A stretch of DNA of 20,154 nucleotides from NCBI GenBank assembly GCA_045598065.1, contig JAZLLJ010000012.1, positions 1 to 20,154 on the forward strand, read 5' to 3'. Both the position numbers and the translations under genes were made by a program. Source of the DNA: RGIG426 sp045598065 (GTDB lineage Bacteria > Bacillota > Clostridia > Oscillospirales > Acutalibacteraceae). The notes beneath the pieces are model-generated. The model was not told where the DNA came from and ran no database searches. It saw nothing but the letters and a program-made list of their open reading frames with translations. Shown here piece after piece: positions 1-6,822 of the stretch (its first letter is position 1; every line of letters starts with the position of its first letter).

Positions 1-3000
1 GTGGTCGTAACGCGCTTTGGCGTTCTCTTCCGCCTGGCTGAACAACTCTTCCGCACGCTCCGGGAAGGAACGAGTCAGCGAGCTGTAACGCGCCTCACCC
101 ATGATGAAGTCACGATAGCTGCCGGTCGCCGGTTTGCTGTCAACGGTGAACGGGTTTTTGCCCTCCGCTTTCAGCGCCGGGTTGTAGCGGAACATATTCC
201 AATAACCGCACTCGACGGCTTTCTTCATCTCCGCCTGACAGTTGGTCATACCGCCCTTGATGCTGTGCATCTCGCAGGGAGCGTAACCGATGATGAGCGA
301 CGGACCGTGATAGGCTTCCGCCTCGCTGATGGCTTTGATGGTCTGGGACATATTCGCGCCCATCGCGATCTGCGCCACGTAGACGTAGCCGAAGCTCATG
401 GCGATTTCGGCAAGGCTCTTCTTGGCAATCGCTTTACCGGCGGCAGCGAACTGCGCCACCTGACCGATTTGCGAAGCTTTGGAGGCCTGACCGCCGGTGT
501 TGGAGTACACCTCGGTATCGAAGACCATGATGTTTACGTCTTCGCCGGTCGCCAACACGTGGTCGAGGCCGCCGAAGCCGATGTCATACGCCCAACCGTC
601 GCCACCGAAAATCCAAACAGATTTCTTGGCGAGGTATTCTTTCTCGGCAAGGATGTCTTTGCCTTCGCCAGCCGCTTCGAGAGCCGCCACGTACGCTTTG
701 GTCGCATCCGCGTTGGCTTTGCCGTCATCCATCGTGTCGAGCCAAGCCTGGCCCGCTTCTTTCACCGCCGCATTGGAGGTGGAAGCAATGAGGTCGGTCG
801 TCAGCGCCGCGAGACGATCGCGGATGGCTTTCTGGCCAAAGTGCATACCGAGACCGTGCTCGGCGTTGTCCTCGAACAAGGAGTTCGCCCACGCCGGACC
901 GTGGCCGTCTTTGTTGACGGTGTACGGCGAAGTGGCCGCCGGGCCGCCCCAGATGGAGGAGCAACCGGTCGCGTTAGAGATATACATACGATCGCCAAAG
1001 AGCTGGGTGATGAGGCGAGCATACGAGGTCTCGGCGCAACCTGCGCAAGAGCCGGAGAATTCAAGCAACGGCTGTTTGAACTGGCTGCCTTTGACCGACG
1101 GTTTGTCGCCGACCATATCGGCTTTTTCGGACACGTTCGCGACCATGTAATCGAACACCTGCTGTTGGTCTTCCTGGCTTTCGCGGGAGACCATTTTCAG
1201 CGAGTTGGTCGGGCACACGCCGACGCAAACGCCACAGCCCATGCAGTCCATCGGAGAGACGGACATAACGTATTTATATTCTTTGTTGCGCACGTCGGCA
1301 AGCTTGGAGTTCGCCGGAGCGTTCGCCGCCTCCGCCGCGTCAAGCGCGAACGGACGAATGGTGGCGTGCGGGCAAACATAGGAGCACTGGTTGCACTGCG
1401 CGCAGGTCGTGGAATCCCATTCCGGAACCATCACGGCGACACCGCGTTTCTCGTAAGCGGAAGCGCCTTGCTCGAAGGTGCCGTCCACGTGATCGGTGAA
1501 CGCGGAGACCGGCAGAGAGTAACCGTCCATCTTGCCGATGGGTTTGAGGATGCCGTCCACCATCTTAACGAGTTTGTCGGCACCTTTGCTGGCGGCTTCG
1601 GCTTCGGTATCCACCGCATTCGCCCAGTCGGCCGGCACATCGATTTTCACGTACGCGGTCGCGCCGGCATCGATGGCTTTCTCGTTCATCTCAACGATTT
1701 CTTTGCCCTTCTTCATAAACTTCTGGGCTTTTTCTTTCATGTAGCCGATAGCCTCTTCCGGCGGCAACACTTTCGCCAACGCGAAGAACGCAGACTGCAG
1801 CACGGTGTTGGTGCGTTTGCCGAGGCCGATTTGCTGCGCAAGGTCAATCGCGTTCACGGTGTACAGCTGGATGTTGTTTTTCGCGATGTACTGTTTCGCG
1901 TCGGCTTTCAGGTGCTCAGACAGCTCTTCCGGCGTCCACTGGCAGTTGATGAGGAACACGCCGCCCGGTTTCACGTCGTTGACCATCTTGAAACCTTTTT
2001 GGATGTAAGACGGGTTGTGGCAAGCCACGAAGTCCGCTTTGTTGATGTAGTACGGGCTCTTGATCGGCTGATCGCCGAAGCGCAGGTGGGACACGGTGAT
2101 ACCGCCGGTCTTTTTGGAGTCGTACTGGAAGTACGCCTGCACGTATTTGTCGGTGTGATCACCGATGATTTTAATGGAGTCTTTGTTCGCGCCGACCGTA
2201 CCGTCGCCGCCGAGGCCCCAGAATTTGCATTCAATCGTGCCTTCCGCCGCGGTATTCGGGGCGGCTTTCTCTTCGAGAGAGAGATGCGTCACGTCATCGT
2301 TGATACCGATGGTGAAGTGCACTTTCGGCTCGGCTTTCGCCATCTCGTCGTACACCGCAAACACGGATGCCGGCGGCGTGTCTTTGGAACCGAGACCGTA
2401 GCGACCGCCGAGGACTTTAAGCCCGGTACGGCCGGTGGCGTTGAGCGCCGCGATCACGTCGAGGAACAACGGCTCACCGAGAGCGCCCGGCTCTTTCGTG
2501 CGATCGAGCACCGCGAGGGTTTTGGCGGTCGCCGGGATGGCTTCGACCAATTTCTCCGCGGAGAACGGACGATACAGGCGAACTTTGACAAGACCGACTT
2601 TCTCGCCTTTAGCGGTCAAGTAGTCAATAACTTCTTCCGCCACGTCGCAGATGGAACCCATCGCGATAATCACGCGCTCGGCATCCGGCGCGCCGTAGTA
2701 GTTGAACAGTTTGTAGTCGGTACCCAGTTTGGCGTTGACTTTGTCCATGTACTCCTCAACGATACCCGGCACCGCATCATAGTAGCAGTTGTTCGCTTCA
2801 CGATGCTGGAAGAAGATATCGTCGTTCTCGTGGGAGCCGCGCATGGTCGGATGTTCCGGATTGAGGGCGCGTTTGCGGAACGCTTCCACCGCGTCCATAT
2901 CGCACATCTCTTTGAGATCTTCGTAATCCCAAACGGCAATTTTCTGAATCTCGTGAGAGGTACGGAAACCGTCGAAGAAGTTGAGGAACGGCACGCGTCC

Positions 3001-3486
3001 TTTGATGGCGGCAAGGTGCGCCACCGCGGACAGGTCCATAACCTCCTGCGGGTTGGTTTCGGCGAGCATCGCGAAACCGGTCTGACGGCAGGCATACACG
3101 TCGGAGTGGTCGCCGAAGATGTTCAGCGCGTGGGACGCGACACAGCGCGCAGACACGTGGAACACCGCCGGAAGCAACTCACCGGCGATTTTGTACATAT
3201 TGGGGATCATAAGCAGCAGACCTTGGGACGCGGTATACGTCGTGGTCAGCGCACCGGCAGCGAGGGAGCCGTGGACAGTACCCGAAGCGCCTGCCTCGGA
3301 CTGCATCTCAACGACTTTCACCTGAGTGCCAAAGATATTTTTCTGGCCCTGCGCCGACCATTGGTCCACGTAGTCAGCCATGGGGCTGGACGGGGTAATC
3401 GGGTAGATACCGGCGACTTCCGTAAACGCATACGACACGTGGGCCGCGGCGTTGTTACCGTCCATGGTCTTAAACTTTCTTGCCAT
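1..3486 (-). CDS. nifJ: Pyruvate:ferredoxin (flavodoxin) oxidoreductase, 3' end cut by window edge
   Basis: This enzyme oxidatively decarboxylates pyruvate to acetyl-CoA and CO2 and passes electrons to ferredoxin or flavodoxin in the cytoplasm. It is the central pyruvate-oxidising enzyme of anaerobes. The reading frame gives 1162 residues, starting MARKFKTMDGNNAAAHVSYAF, and is still open at base 1. Family members are about 1170-1200 residues, so only a short tail is missing. Visible in order: the pyruvate-binding domain with YPITPSSPMADYV (about residue 25); two [4Fe-4S] motifs, CAQCNQCSYVCP (about 695) and CMGCGVCVGVCP (about 750); the proximal-cluster cysteines in GSCAGC (about 810); and the thiamine diphosphate site GDGWAYDIG (about 963) with TEVYSNTGGQ. 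The start is set by AAGGAGG at 3494-3500, 7 nt upstream. All domains are in one chain, as in single-subunit NifJ. Identification is certain at family level. Confidence 0.97.
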   Translation of the reverse strand, partial: MARKFKTMDGNNAAAHVSYAFTEVAGIYPITPSSPMADYVDQWSAQGQKNIFGTQVKVVEMQSEAGASGTVHGSLAAGALTTTYTASQGLLLMIPNMYKIAGELLPAVFHVSARCVASHALNIFGDHSDVYACRQTGFAMLAETNPQEVMDLSAVAHLAAIKGRVPFLNFFDGFRTSHEIQKIAVWDYEDLKEMCDMDAVEAFRKRALNPEHPTMRGSHENDDIFFQHREANNCYYDAVPGIVEEYMDKVNAKLGTDYKLFNYYGAPDAERVIIAMGSICDVAEEVIDYLTAKGEKVGLVKVRLYRPFSAEKLVEAIPATAKTLAVLDRTKEPGALGEPLFLDVIAALNATGRTGLKVLGGRYGLGSKDTPPASVFAVYDEMAKAEPKVHFTIGINDDVTHLSLEEKAAPNTAAEGTIECKFWGLGGDGTVGANKDSIKIIGDHTDKYVQAYFQYDSKKTGGITVSHLRFGDQPIKSPYYINKADFVACHNPSYIQKGFKMVNDVKPGGVFLINCQWTPEELSEHLKADAKQYIAKNNIQLYTVNAIDLAQQIGLGKRTNTVLQSAFFALAKVLPPEEAIGYMKEKAQKFMKKGKEIVEMNEKAIDAGATAYVKIDVPADWANAVDTEAEAASKGADKLVKMVDGILKPIGKMDGYSLPVSAFTDHVDGTFEQGASAYEKRGVAVMVPEWDSTTCAQCNQCSYVCPHATIRPFALDAAEAANAPANSKLADVRNKEYKYVMSVSPMDCMGCGVCVGVCPTNSLKMVSRESQEDQQQVFDYMVANVSEKADMVGDKPSVKGSQFKQPLLEFSGSCAGCAETSYARLITQLFGDRMYISNATGCSSIWGGPAATSPYTVNKDGHGPAWANSLFEDNAEHGLGMHFGQKAIRDRLAALTTDLIASTSNAAVKEAGQAWLDTMDDGKANADATKAYVAALEAAGEGKDILAEKEYLAKKSVWIFGGDGWAYDIGFGGLDHVLATGEDVNIMVFDTEVYSNTGGQASKASQIGQVAQFAAAGKAIAKKSLAEIAMSFGYVYVAQIAMGANMSQTIKAISEAEAYHGPSLIIGYAPCEMHSIKGGMTNCQAEMKKAVECGYWNMFRYNPALKAEGKNPFTVDSKPATGSYRDFIMGEARYSSLTRSFPERAEELFSQAEENAKARYDH

Positions 3487-3509
3487 TTTGGTTCCTCCTT
3501 AATTTTATC

Positions 3510-3527
3510 CGGTTCGAATACGAACCG
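3510..3527. promoter_or_regulatory. Inverted repeat in the nifJ leader, possible operator
   Basis: Perfect 7-bp arms, CGGTTCG and CGAACCG, flank a 4-nt centre. The site lies just downstream of the predicted nifJ transcription start and 10 nt before the ribosome binding site. It could be a repressor operator or an mRNA stem-loop close to the start codon. It does not match the redox operator of Rex as I know it, and the binding protein is unknown. Confidence 0.5.
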
Positions 3528-3547
3528 TGCAATTTACACCAACTTGT

Positions 3548-3577
3548 ATTCTACCACTTTACCACCTCAGTTGTAAA
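3548..3577 (-). promoter_or_regulatory. Sigma-A-type promoter of nifJ
   Basis: Read on the minus strand, -35 TTTACA (3572-3577) and -10 TAGAAT (3548-3553) are separated by 18 nt. Transcription would start near 3541, giving a leader of about 55 nt that contains an inverted repeat. It is a good but not perfect match to the consensus. Confidence 0.6.
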
Positions 3578-3625
3578 GGCTTTTTTTGCTTTTTTCGGTT
3601 TTTTCCATATAAAAAGCGAAAACAG

Positions 3626-3654
3626 TTGACTTTTTGTCCGTTTTTCCGTATGAT
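3626..3654 (+). promoter_or_regulatory. Sigma-A-type promoter of the CNNM gene
   Basis: -35 TTGACT (3626-3631) and -10 TATGAT (3649-3654) are separated by 17 nt, within AT-rich DNA divergent from nifJ. The predicted leader is about 60 nt and holds a hairpin at 3664-3683. Confidence 0.7.
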
Positions 3655-3663
3655 ATGAATAAT

Positions 3664-3683
3664 CCGAAAGACGTTTCTTTCGG
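3664..3683 (+). other. Leader hairpin of the CNNM gene
   Basis: CCGAAAG and CTTTCGG arms (7 bp, 6-nt loop) lie in the 5' leader, right after the predicted transcription start. There is no T-tract, so it is not a terminator. It may be an mRNA-stabilising stem or a protein-binding site. Confidence 0.4.
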
Positions 3684-3720
3684 GAAAATTTGAAAAATCA
3701 AAGAAAGGGGTATTCGTTTT

Positions 3721-5058
3721 ATGGATCCCGACCCGAGCGGAAATATATGGGTGCAAATTCTGTTGCTTGTGGTGTTGATTGCCATCAACGCGTTTTTCGC
3801 CGCAAGTGAAATCGCGCTCATTTCCCTCAACGAAGCAAAAATGGAAAAATTAGCCGAGGACGGCAACAAAAAAGCAAAGAGAATCTGCAAATTGCTCCAA
3901 AATTCCTCTCGCTTTTTGGCCACCATCCAAATCGGCGTCACTCTGGCAGGCTTTTTGGCCTCTGCAACGGCGGCAGGCTACTTAGCCGAACCGTTTGCCG
4001 CATGGATTATGAAAATTCTTCCTGCGCTCGCCGATCACGCCGCCGGAGTGGAAACGGTTTCGCTCATCTTTATCACGCTCGTCATCTCCTACTTCTCCCT
4101 CGTGTTCGGTGAACTGGTACCGAAGCGCGTAGCGATGGCGAAAGCGGAAAAACTGGCGTTCTCTTTGTCCGGTATTCTCACCGCCTGCTCGGTGATTTTT
4201 GCTCCTTTTGTCAAATTCCTCGCATTAAGCACCAACGGCGTGTTGCGGCTCTTTGGGATTGATCCCCACGCAGACGACGATCCCGTGACCGAAGAAGAAA
4301 TCCGCCTCATGGTGGATGAGGGCGAGGATGCCGGTATCATCGAAGAATCTCAGCGCGATATGCTCGAAAACGTGTTTGAGTTTGACGACGTGGATGCGGA
4401 AGATTTGATGACACCGCGTATCGACGTTGCCGCGCTCGACGTCACCGAATCGATTGCCGACGCCATTGACGAGTGTATGCAAAAAGGCTACTCCCGTCTG
4501 CCGGTTTACGAGGAAGACATCGACCACATCATCGGCGTGTTATACGTCAAAGATCTGCTTCCCTACGTGGGCCGCGAATTGCCTGCTTCAATTACCTTGA
4601 AAAGTCTTTGCCGCGAAACGCTGTTTGTTCCTGCCACCGTCAAGGGCAGCGCGCTGTTCCAACAGATGAGCGAAAAACACCTGCAAATGGCGATCGTCAT
4701 CGACGAATACGGCGGCACCGCCGGCATCGTCACGGTGGAAGATTTGCTCGAATCCATCGTGGGCAATATGCAAGACGAGTTTGACCACGAGGAAGAAGAA
4801 TTGGAGCAGACCGGCGACAACTCCTTTGAGGCCGACGGCGCTTTGGACGTGGAAGAGTTAAGCGAACAGTTGGGCGTAGAATTCCCCGAAGGCGACTACG
4901 ATACGCTCGCAGGGTTTCTTCTCTCCGAACTGGGGCACATTCCCAAAGTCAGCGAACAAGTGACGTTTGAAAACGTAACCTTCACCGTCACCGAAATGGA
5001 CGACCGCCGCATCGAAGCCGTCCACATCGACGTCGTCCCCACCGAAACGGAAGAATAA
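3721..5058 (+). CDS. CNNM / HlyC-CorC family membrane protein (DUF21-CBS-CBS-CorC_HlyC)
   Basis: This 445-residue integral membrane protein has the bacterial CNNM (hemolysin C/CorC) architecture. Members are implicated in Mg2+ or other divalent cation export. The N-terminal DUF21 part (about 1-190) has hydrophobic segments, starting WVQILLLVVLIAINAFFAASEIALISLN, and the family motif VFGELVPKRVA. A cytosolic CBS pair follows (about 215-345), with LMTPRIDV at about 228 and the second-CBS signature VIDEYGGTAGIVTVEDLLE. The C-terminal CorC_HlyC domain (about 360-440) has the typical GDYDTLAGFLLSELGHIP. The start is supported by AAGAAAGGGG ending 10 nt upstream and by a promoter at 3626-3654. It is monocistronic, with its terminator at 5146-5179. 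The exact ion cannot be told from sequence. The name hemolysin is historical. Confidence 0.93.
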   Translation: MDPDPSGNIWVQILLLVVLIAINAFFAASEIALISLNEAKMEKLAEDGNKKAKRICKLLQNSSRFLATIQIGVTLAGFLASATAAGYLAEPFAAWIMKILPALADHAAGVETVSLIFITLVISYFSLVFGELVPKRVAMAKAEKLAFSLSGILTACSVIFAPFVKFLALSTNGVLRLFGIDPHADDDPVTEEEIRLMVDEGEDAGIIEESQRDMLENVFEFDDVDAEDLMTPRIDVAALDVTESIADAIDECMQKGYSRLPVYEEDIDHIIGVLYVKDLLPYVGRELPASITLKSLCRETLFVPATVKGSALFQQMSEKHLQMAIVIDEYGGTAGIVTVEDLLESIVGNMQDEFDHEEEELEQTGDNSFEADGALDVEELSEQLGVEFPEGDYDTLAGFLLSELGHIPKVSEQVTFENVTFTVTEMDDRRIEAVHIDVVPTETEE

Positions 5059-5083
5059 GCAAAAAACAAAAGCGACGAGGAAA

Positions 5084-5361
5084 GGCCGGGAGTTCGCAAG
5101 GAATGTGTTGTTTCTCGCCTAAAAATTCCCGTCTGCATTGTTTCAAAAGCCCGTAAGGCATCAGCCTTACGCGCTTTTTCAACTTCCCAGAACGAAAATT
5201 TTTATCGGCTACGAAACCGCGAAGCGCCTTAAAACACAGATTTTGGATGAAGAACGCGAAAAACCGCCTCGACTATACTGGCGTATAGCGAGGCGGTTTG
5301 ACAATGTTCTGCGCCAAAATCTCGTGTTCTTAAGGAATACATTCCTTAAGAACTCCCGGCC
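5084..5361. repeat. MITE-like element with 23-bp inverted ends and an internal fold-back
   Basis: The ends 5084-5106 and 5339-5361 are inverted copies of GGCCGGGAGTTC-NN-AAGGAATGT, matching at 21 of 23 positions. Inside, 5227-5335 is one long imperfect fold-back. CCTTAA pairs with TTAAGG, GATTTTGG (5239-5246) with CCAAAATC (5314-5321), AGAAC with GTTCT, and a near-perfect 17-bp stem (5261-5278 with 5283-5299) caps it. The right end also carries a perfect 13-bp palindrome (5326-5338 with 5341-5353). No protein is encoded and no clear target-site duplication is visible. It resembles a non-autonomous mobile element or a large structured intergenic repeat. Together with the next two repeat entries it fills the gene-free stretch 5059-5580. 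Confidence 0.55.
5146..5179 (+). terminator. Rho-independent terminator after the CNNM gene
   Basis: The stem is AAAGC plus CGTAAGGC pairing with GCCTTACG plus GCTTT, with one C-C mismatch and a 4-nt loop, ending in a T5 run. It lies 88 nt past the CNNM stop codon, inside the inverted-repeat element 5084-5361. Confidence 0.75.
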
Positions 5362-5412
5362 AAGCGATGCTCTTTTTTGTGTGGGGTTTTTGATAAAACC
5401 TGCGGCGTGTCC

Positions 5413-5489
5413 GTAGGGGCGATTCACGAATCGCCCCATTCCAAAACATCACACCGACCGAAAAGGGGTCATTCGTGAATGACCTCTAC
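5413..5489. repeat. Two GTAG-palindrome repeats, tail to tail
   Basis: The first copy (plus) begins GTAG, with GGGGCGATTC and GAATCGCCCC arms (5416-5437, 2-nt centre). The second is inverted: arms 5464-5474 and 5477-5487 around GGTCATTC/GAATGACC, ending CTAC at 5486-5489. The stem sequences differ, but the GTAG edge and the stem-loop design are shared with copies at 5525-5542, 6824-7010 and 19759-19782. Confidence 0.6.
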
Positions 5490-5524
5490 AAAATCAATTT
5501 GGACGGCATCGAAATCCGACAAGA

Positions 5525-5542
5525 ATGCCGGCGGGCATCTAC
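5525..5542 (-). repeat. GTAG-palindrome repeat, third copy
   Basis: ATGCC and GGCAT arms are followed by CTAC (5539-5542) and AAAATC. The second copy is also followed by CTACAAAATC, so read on the minus strand both begin GATTTTGTAG. It is a shorter stem than the other family members. Confidence 0.45.
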
Positions 5543-5551
5543 AAAATCAAA

Positions 5552-5582
5552 AACACCCTTACCGATTTTCGGTAAGGGTGTT
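5552..5582 (-). terminator. Terminator of the XRE repressor gene
   Basis: Perfect 14-bp arms (5552-5565 with 5569-5582) flank a 3-nt loop. On the minus strand the stem is followed by TTTTTGATTTT. The stem overlaps the stop codon of the regulator gene at 5581-5583. Confidence 0.8.
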
Positions 5583-5823
5583 ATTCGTTGGTGGGGGAAA
5601 AACGGGACGTAAATTCTTTGCCGTTCACGATGTAATCAATGGACACGTCGAAATAGTCGGACAGTTGCCGCAGCATCTGCACGTCCGGACTGCGCTTGCC
5701 GTTTTCGTAGTAGGAGAGGGCTTCGCGTGAAATACTTAAATCCAACGCGATTTTTTGTTGGCTGAAACCTTTCTTTTTTCGGATTTCTCGCAGGCCGAGC
5801 AAGCCGACGGGGGAGTCGCTCAT
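5581..5823 (-). CDS. XRE-family HTH transcriptional regulator (probable repressor)
   Basis: A small cytoplasmic DNA-binding protein of 80 residues, MSDSPVGLLGLREIRKKKGF onward. The helix-turn-helix occupies about residues 10-66, with recognition region SQQKIALDLSISREALSYYENGKRSPD and the typical ending LRQLSDYFDVSIDYIVNGK. A longer frame opens further upstream, but the start at 5823 has GAAGGGAG about 8 nt before it and begins where the fold begins. The gene is divergent from the pilin-like gene. Two palindromes, 5884-5900 and 5907-5925, lie between them over the pilin promoter, so it probably represses that promoter and its own; this is inferred from layout. Its terminator overlaps its stop codon. 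No ligand or protease domain is visible. Confidence 0.85.
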   Translation of the reverse strand: MSDSPVGLLGLREIRKKKGFSQQKIALDLSISREALSYYENGKRSPDVQMLRQLSDYFDVSIDYIVNGKEFTSRFSPTNE

Positions 5824-5873
5824 TAGAAATTCTCCCTTCTTTAAAAAATTTTTCGATTTTTTGAAAAATTCTC

Positions 5874-5902
5874 TTGACATTATTGTAACACTGTGTTACA
5901 CT
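5874..5902 (+). promoter_or_regulatory. Sigma-A-type promoter of the pilin-like gene
   Basis: -35 TTGACA (5874-5879) and -10 TACACT (5897-5902) are separated by 17 nt. The first operator fills the spacer and runs into the -10. The start would be near 5909, giving an unusually long leader of about 137 nt before the ATG at 6046. Confidence 0.7.
5884..5900. promoter_or_regulatory. Operator 1 (TGTAACA-N3-TGTTACA)
   Basis: A perfect inverted repeat with 7-bp arms and CTG centre sits between the -35 and -10 of the pilin promoter. It shares its half-site with operator 2, with centres 24 bp apart. It is the likely site for the divergent XRE protein. Confidence 0.65.
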
Positions 5903-5906
5903 CTGT

Positions 5907-5925
5907 TTGTAACAGATTGTTACAA
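5907..5925. promoter_or_regulatory. Operator 2 (TTGTAACA-N3-TGTTACAA)
   Basis: A perfect inverted repeat with 8-bp arms and GAT centre covers the predicted pilin transcription start. It has the same half-site as operator 1. Paired sites of this kind suggest cooperative repression and autoregulation of the divergent XRE gene. Confidence 0.65.
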
Positions 5926-6045
5926 TTTTCCGAAAATCGAAAGATTCTTGTGGGAATTTTGAGCAACTTGTCCAAATCGGGCGGACCAACTCACCGTCCG
6001 TTGGAAATATTTCAACTCATTATCTTTGAAAAGGAGAAATGCTTT

Positions 6046-6417
6046 ATGAAAAAAATGAACAAAAAAGGCTTTACCTTGATGGAAATGCTCATCGTTATCG
6101 CGATCATCGCCATCTTGATTGCCATCGCCATCCCGACCTTCACCTCCGCTCTGGAGAAATCTCGCATTAAAACGGACCTCGCCAACGCCCGTGCGTTGAA
6201 ATCCCTCGTCCTTGCGAACTACATGACCGATGGCCTTGAATCCGGCACTTACTATCTGGCCAAAGGTGGTCAATCCTACGCGGATAGCGACTCCGATTGC
6301 ATTATGTGCAGCTCCAGCAAATACGGCAAAGACAAGCAGGTTAGCGTTACCTTGGACATCACGGCGGATGAGCCGATTACTGCGACCTATCCGGATGTTA
6401 CCGATGTGGATTCGTAA
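6046..6417 (+). CDS. Type IV pilin-like (pseudopilin) protein
   Basis: This 123-residue protein has a class III (prepilin) signal: short basic leader MKKMNKKG, cleavage expected after Gly8, then FTLMEMLIVIAIIAILIAIAIP. It keeps the Glu at mature position 5 and the long hydrophobic N-terminal helix. A prepilin peptidase would process it, and it would assemble into a pilus or pseudopilus, or act as a competence-type pilin (ComGC-like). The mature globular part is small and acidic, with two close cysteines (CIMC, about 85-88). The start has AAGGAG at 6031-6036, 9 nt upstream. No peptidase, ATPase or platform protein lies in the window, so it must use machinery encoded elsewhere. It is flanked by two XRE regulator genes and by repeat clusters. 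The family is sure, the particular role is not. Confidence 0.85.
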   Translation: MKKMNKKGFTLMEMLIVIAIIAILIAIAIPTFTSALEKSRIKTDLANARALKSLVLANYMTDGLESGTYYLAKGGQSYADSDSDCIMCSSSKYGKDKQVSVTLDITADEPITATYPDVTDVDS

Positions 6418-6454
6418 TTAAAGGGTGACTTTACTAACTAAACAGTGAACTTCT

Positions 6455-6485
6455 GGGCGGAGGATGAGAGTTGCATCCTCCGCCC
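6455..6485 (+). other. Strong stem-loop between pilin gene and second XRE gene
   Basis: A perfect 12-bp stem, GGGCGGAGGATG with CATCCTCCGCCC, has a 7-nt loop and no T-tract after it. It is thus not a standard terminator. It may protect the 3' end of a processed pilin mRNA or limit transcription into the downstream regulator. Confidence 0.6.
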
Positions 6486-6515
6486 TAACACTATAAACAA
6501 AAGGAGATGACAACG

Positions 6516-6743
6516 GTGGACTATCGAAAACGCATGCGCGAATTGCGGATGGCGCGCGGCCTTACCCAAACCCAGATGGGTGCGCTGCTCGGCAAATCGC
6601 AACAAGGCTATAACCATATTGAAGCAGGACGCGCGGAGTTGAGTATTGAAGATATGATTCGCCTTTGTCGATTCTATGGGGTGACAACGGACGAATTTGT
6701 GGGAATGACCACCGTTACGGATATCACTGAAAAACCTGCCTAA
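6516..6743 (+). CDS. Second small XRE-family HTH regulator
   Basis: A 75-residue protein with one HTH domain: RMRELRMARGLTQTQMGALLG, then KSQQGYNHIEAGRAELSIED, and the usual ending MIRLCRFYGVTTDEFVG. An in-frame ATG at 6507 directly abuts the AAGGAG at 6501-6506, leaving no spacer. GTG at 6516 has 9 nt of spacing and is preferred. It lies 98 nt downstream of the pilin gene on the same strand with no promoter that I can see and no true terminator between, so co-transcription is likely. It differs from the divergent XRE protein in sequence, so the two are not recent duplicates. Its target is unknown. Confidence 0.82.
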   Translation: MDYRKRMRELRMARGLTQTQMGALLGKSQQGYNHIEAGRAELSIEDMIRLCRFYGVTTDEFVGMTTVTDITEKPA

Positions 6744-6775
6744 AACATCCAAACCGTTTGGTTTGGATGTTTTTT
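6742..6775 (+). terminator. Terminator of the pilin-XRE unit
   Basis: A 14-bp stem (6742-6755 with 6760-6773), GTTT loop and T-run follow immediately after, and overlap, the stop codon of the second XRE gene. Confidence 0.85.
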
Positions 6776-6822
6776 GTTTTGCGGGGATTTTGATGGGATG
6801 AATGTTAACGAAAAAAACGCGG

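Noticed and set aside
1..3576. 1191-codon open frame on the plus strand opposite nifJ
   Set aside because: The minus frame encodes a textbook NifJ with all motifs and a proper ribosome binding site. The plus frame has no recognisable domain and a biased His/Arg/Phe composition typical of an antisense shadow.
5138..5416. 92-codon plus-strand frame between the CNNM and XRE genes
   Set aside because: It runs through three inverted repeats and lacks a ribosome binding site and any domain. The DNA is better explained as a repeat element.
5824..5880. 19-codon N-terminal extension of the divergent XRE gene
   Set aside because: It would start at the -35 of the pilin promoter, is Lys/Phe-rich from AT-rich DNA, and the ATG at 5823 has a good Shine-Dalgarno.
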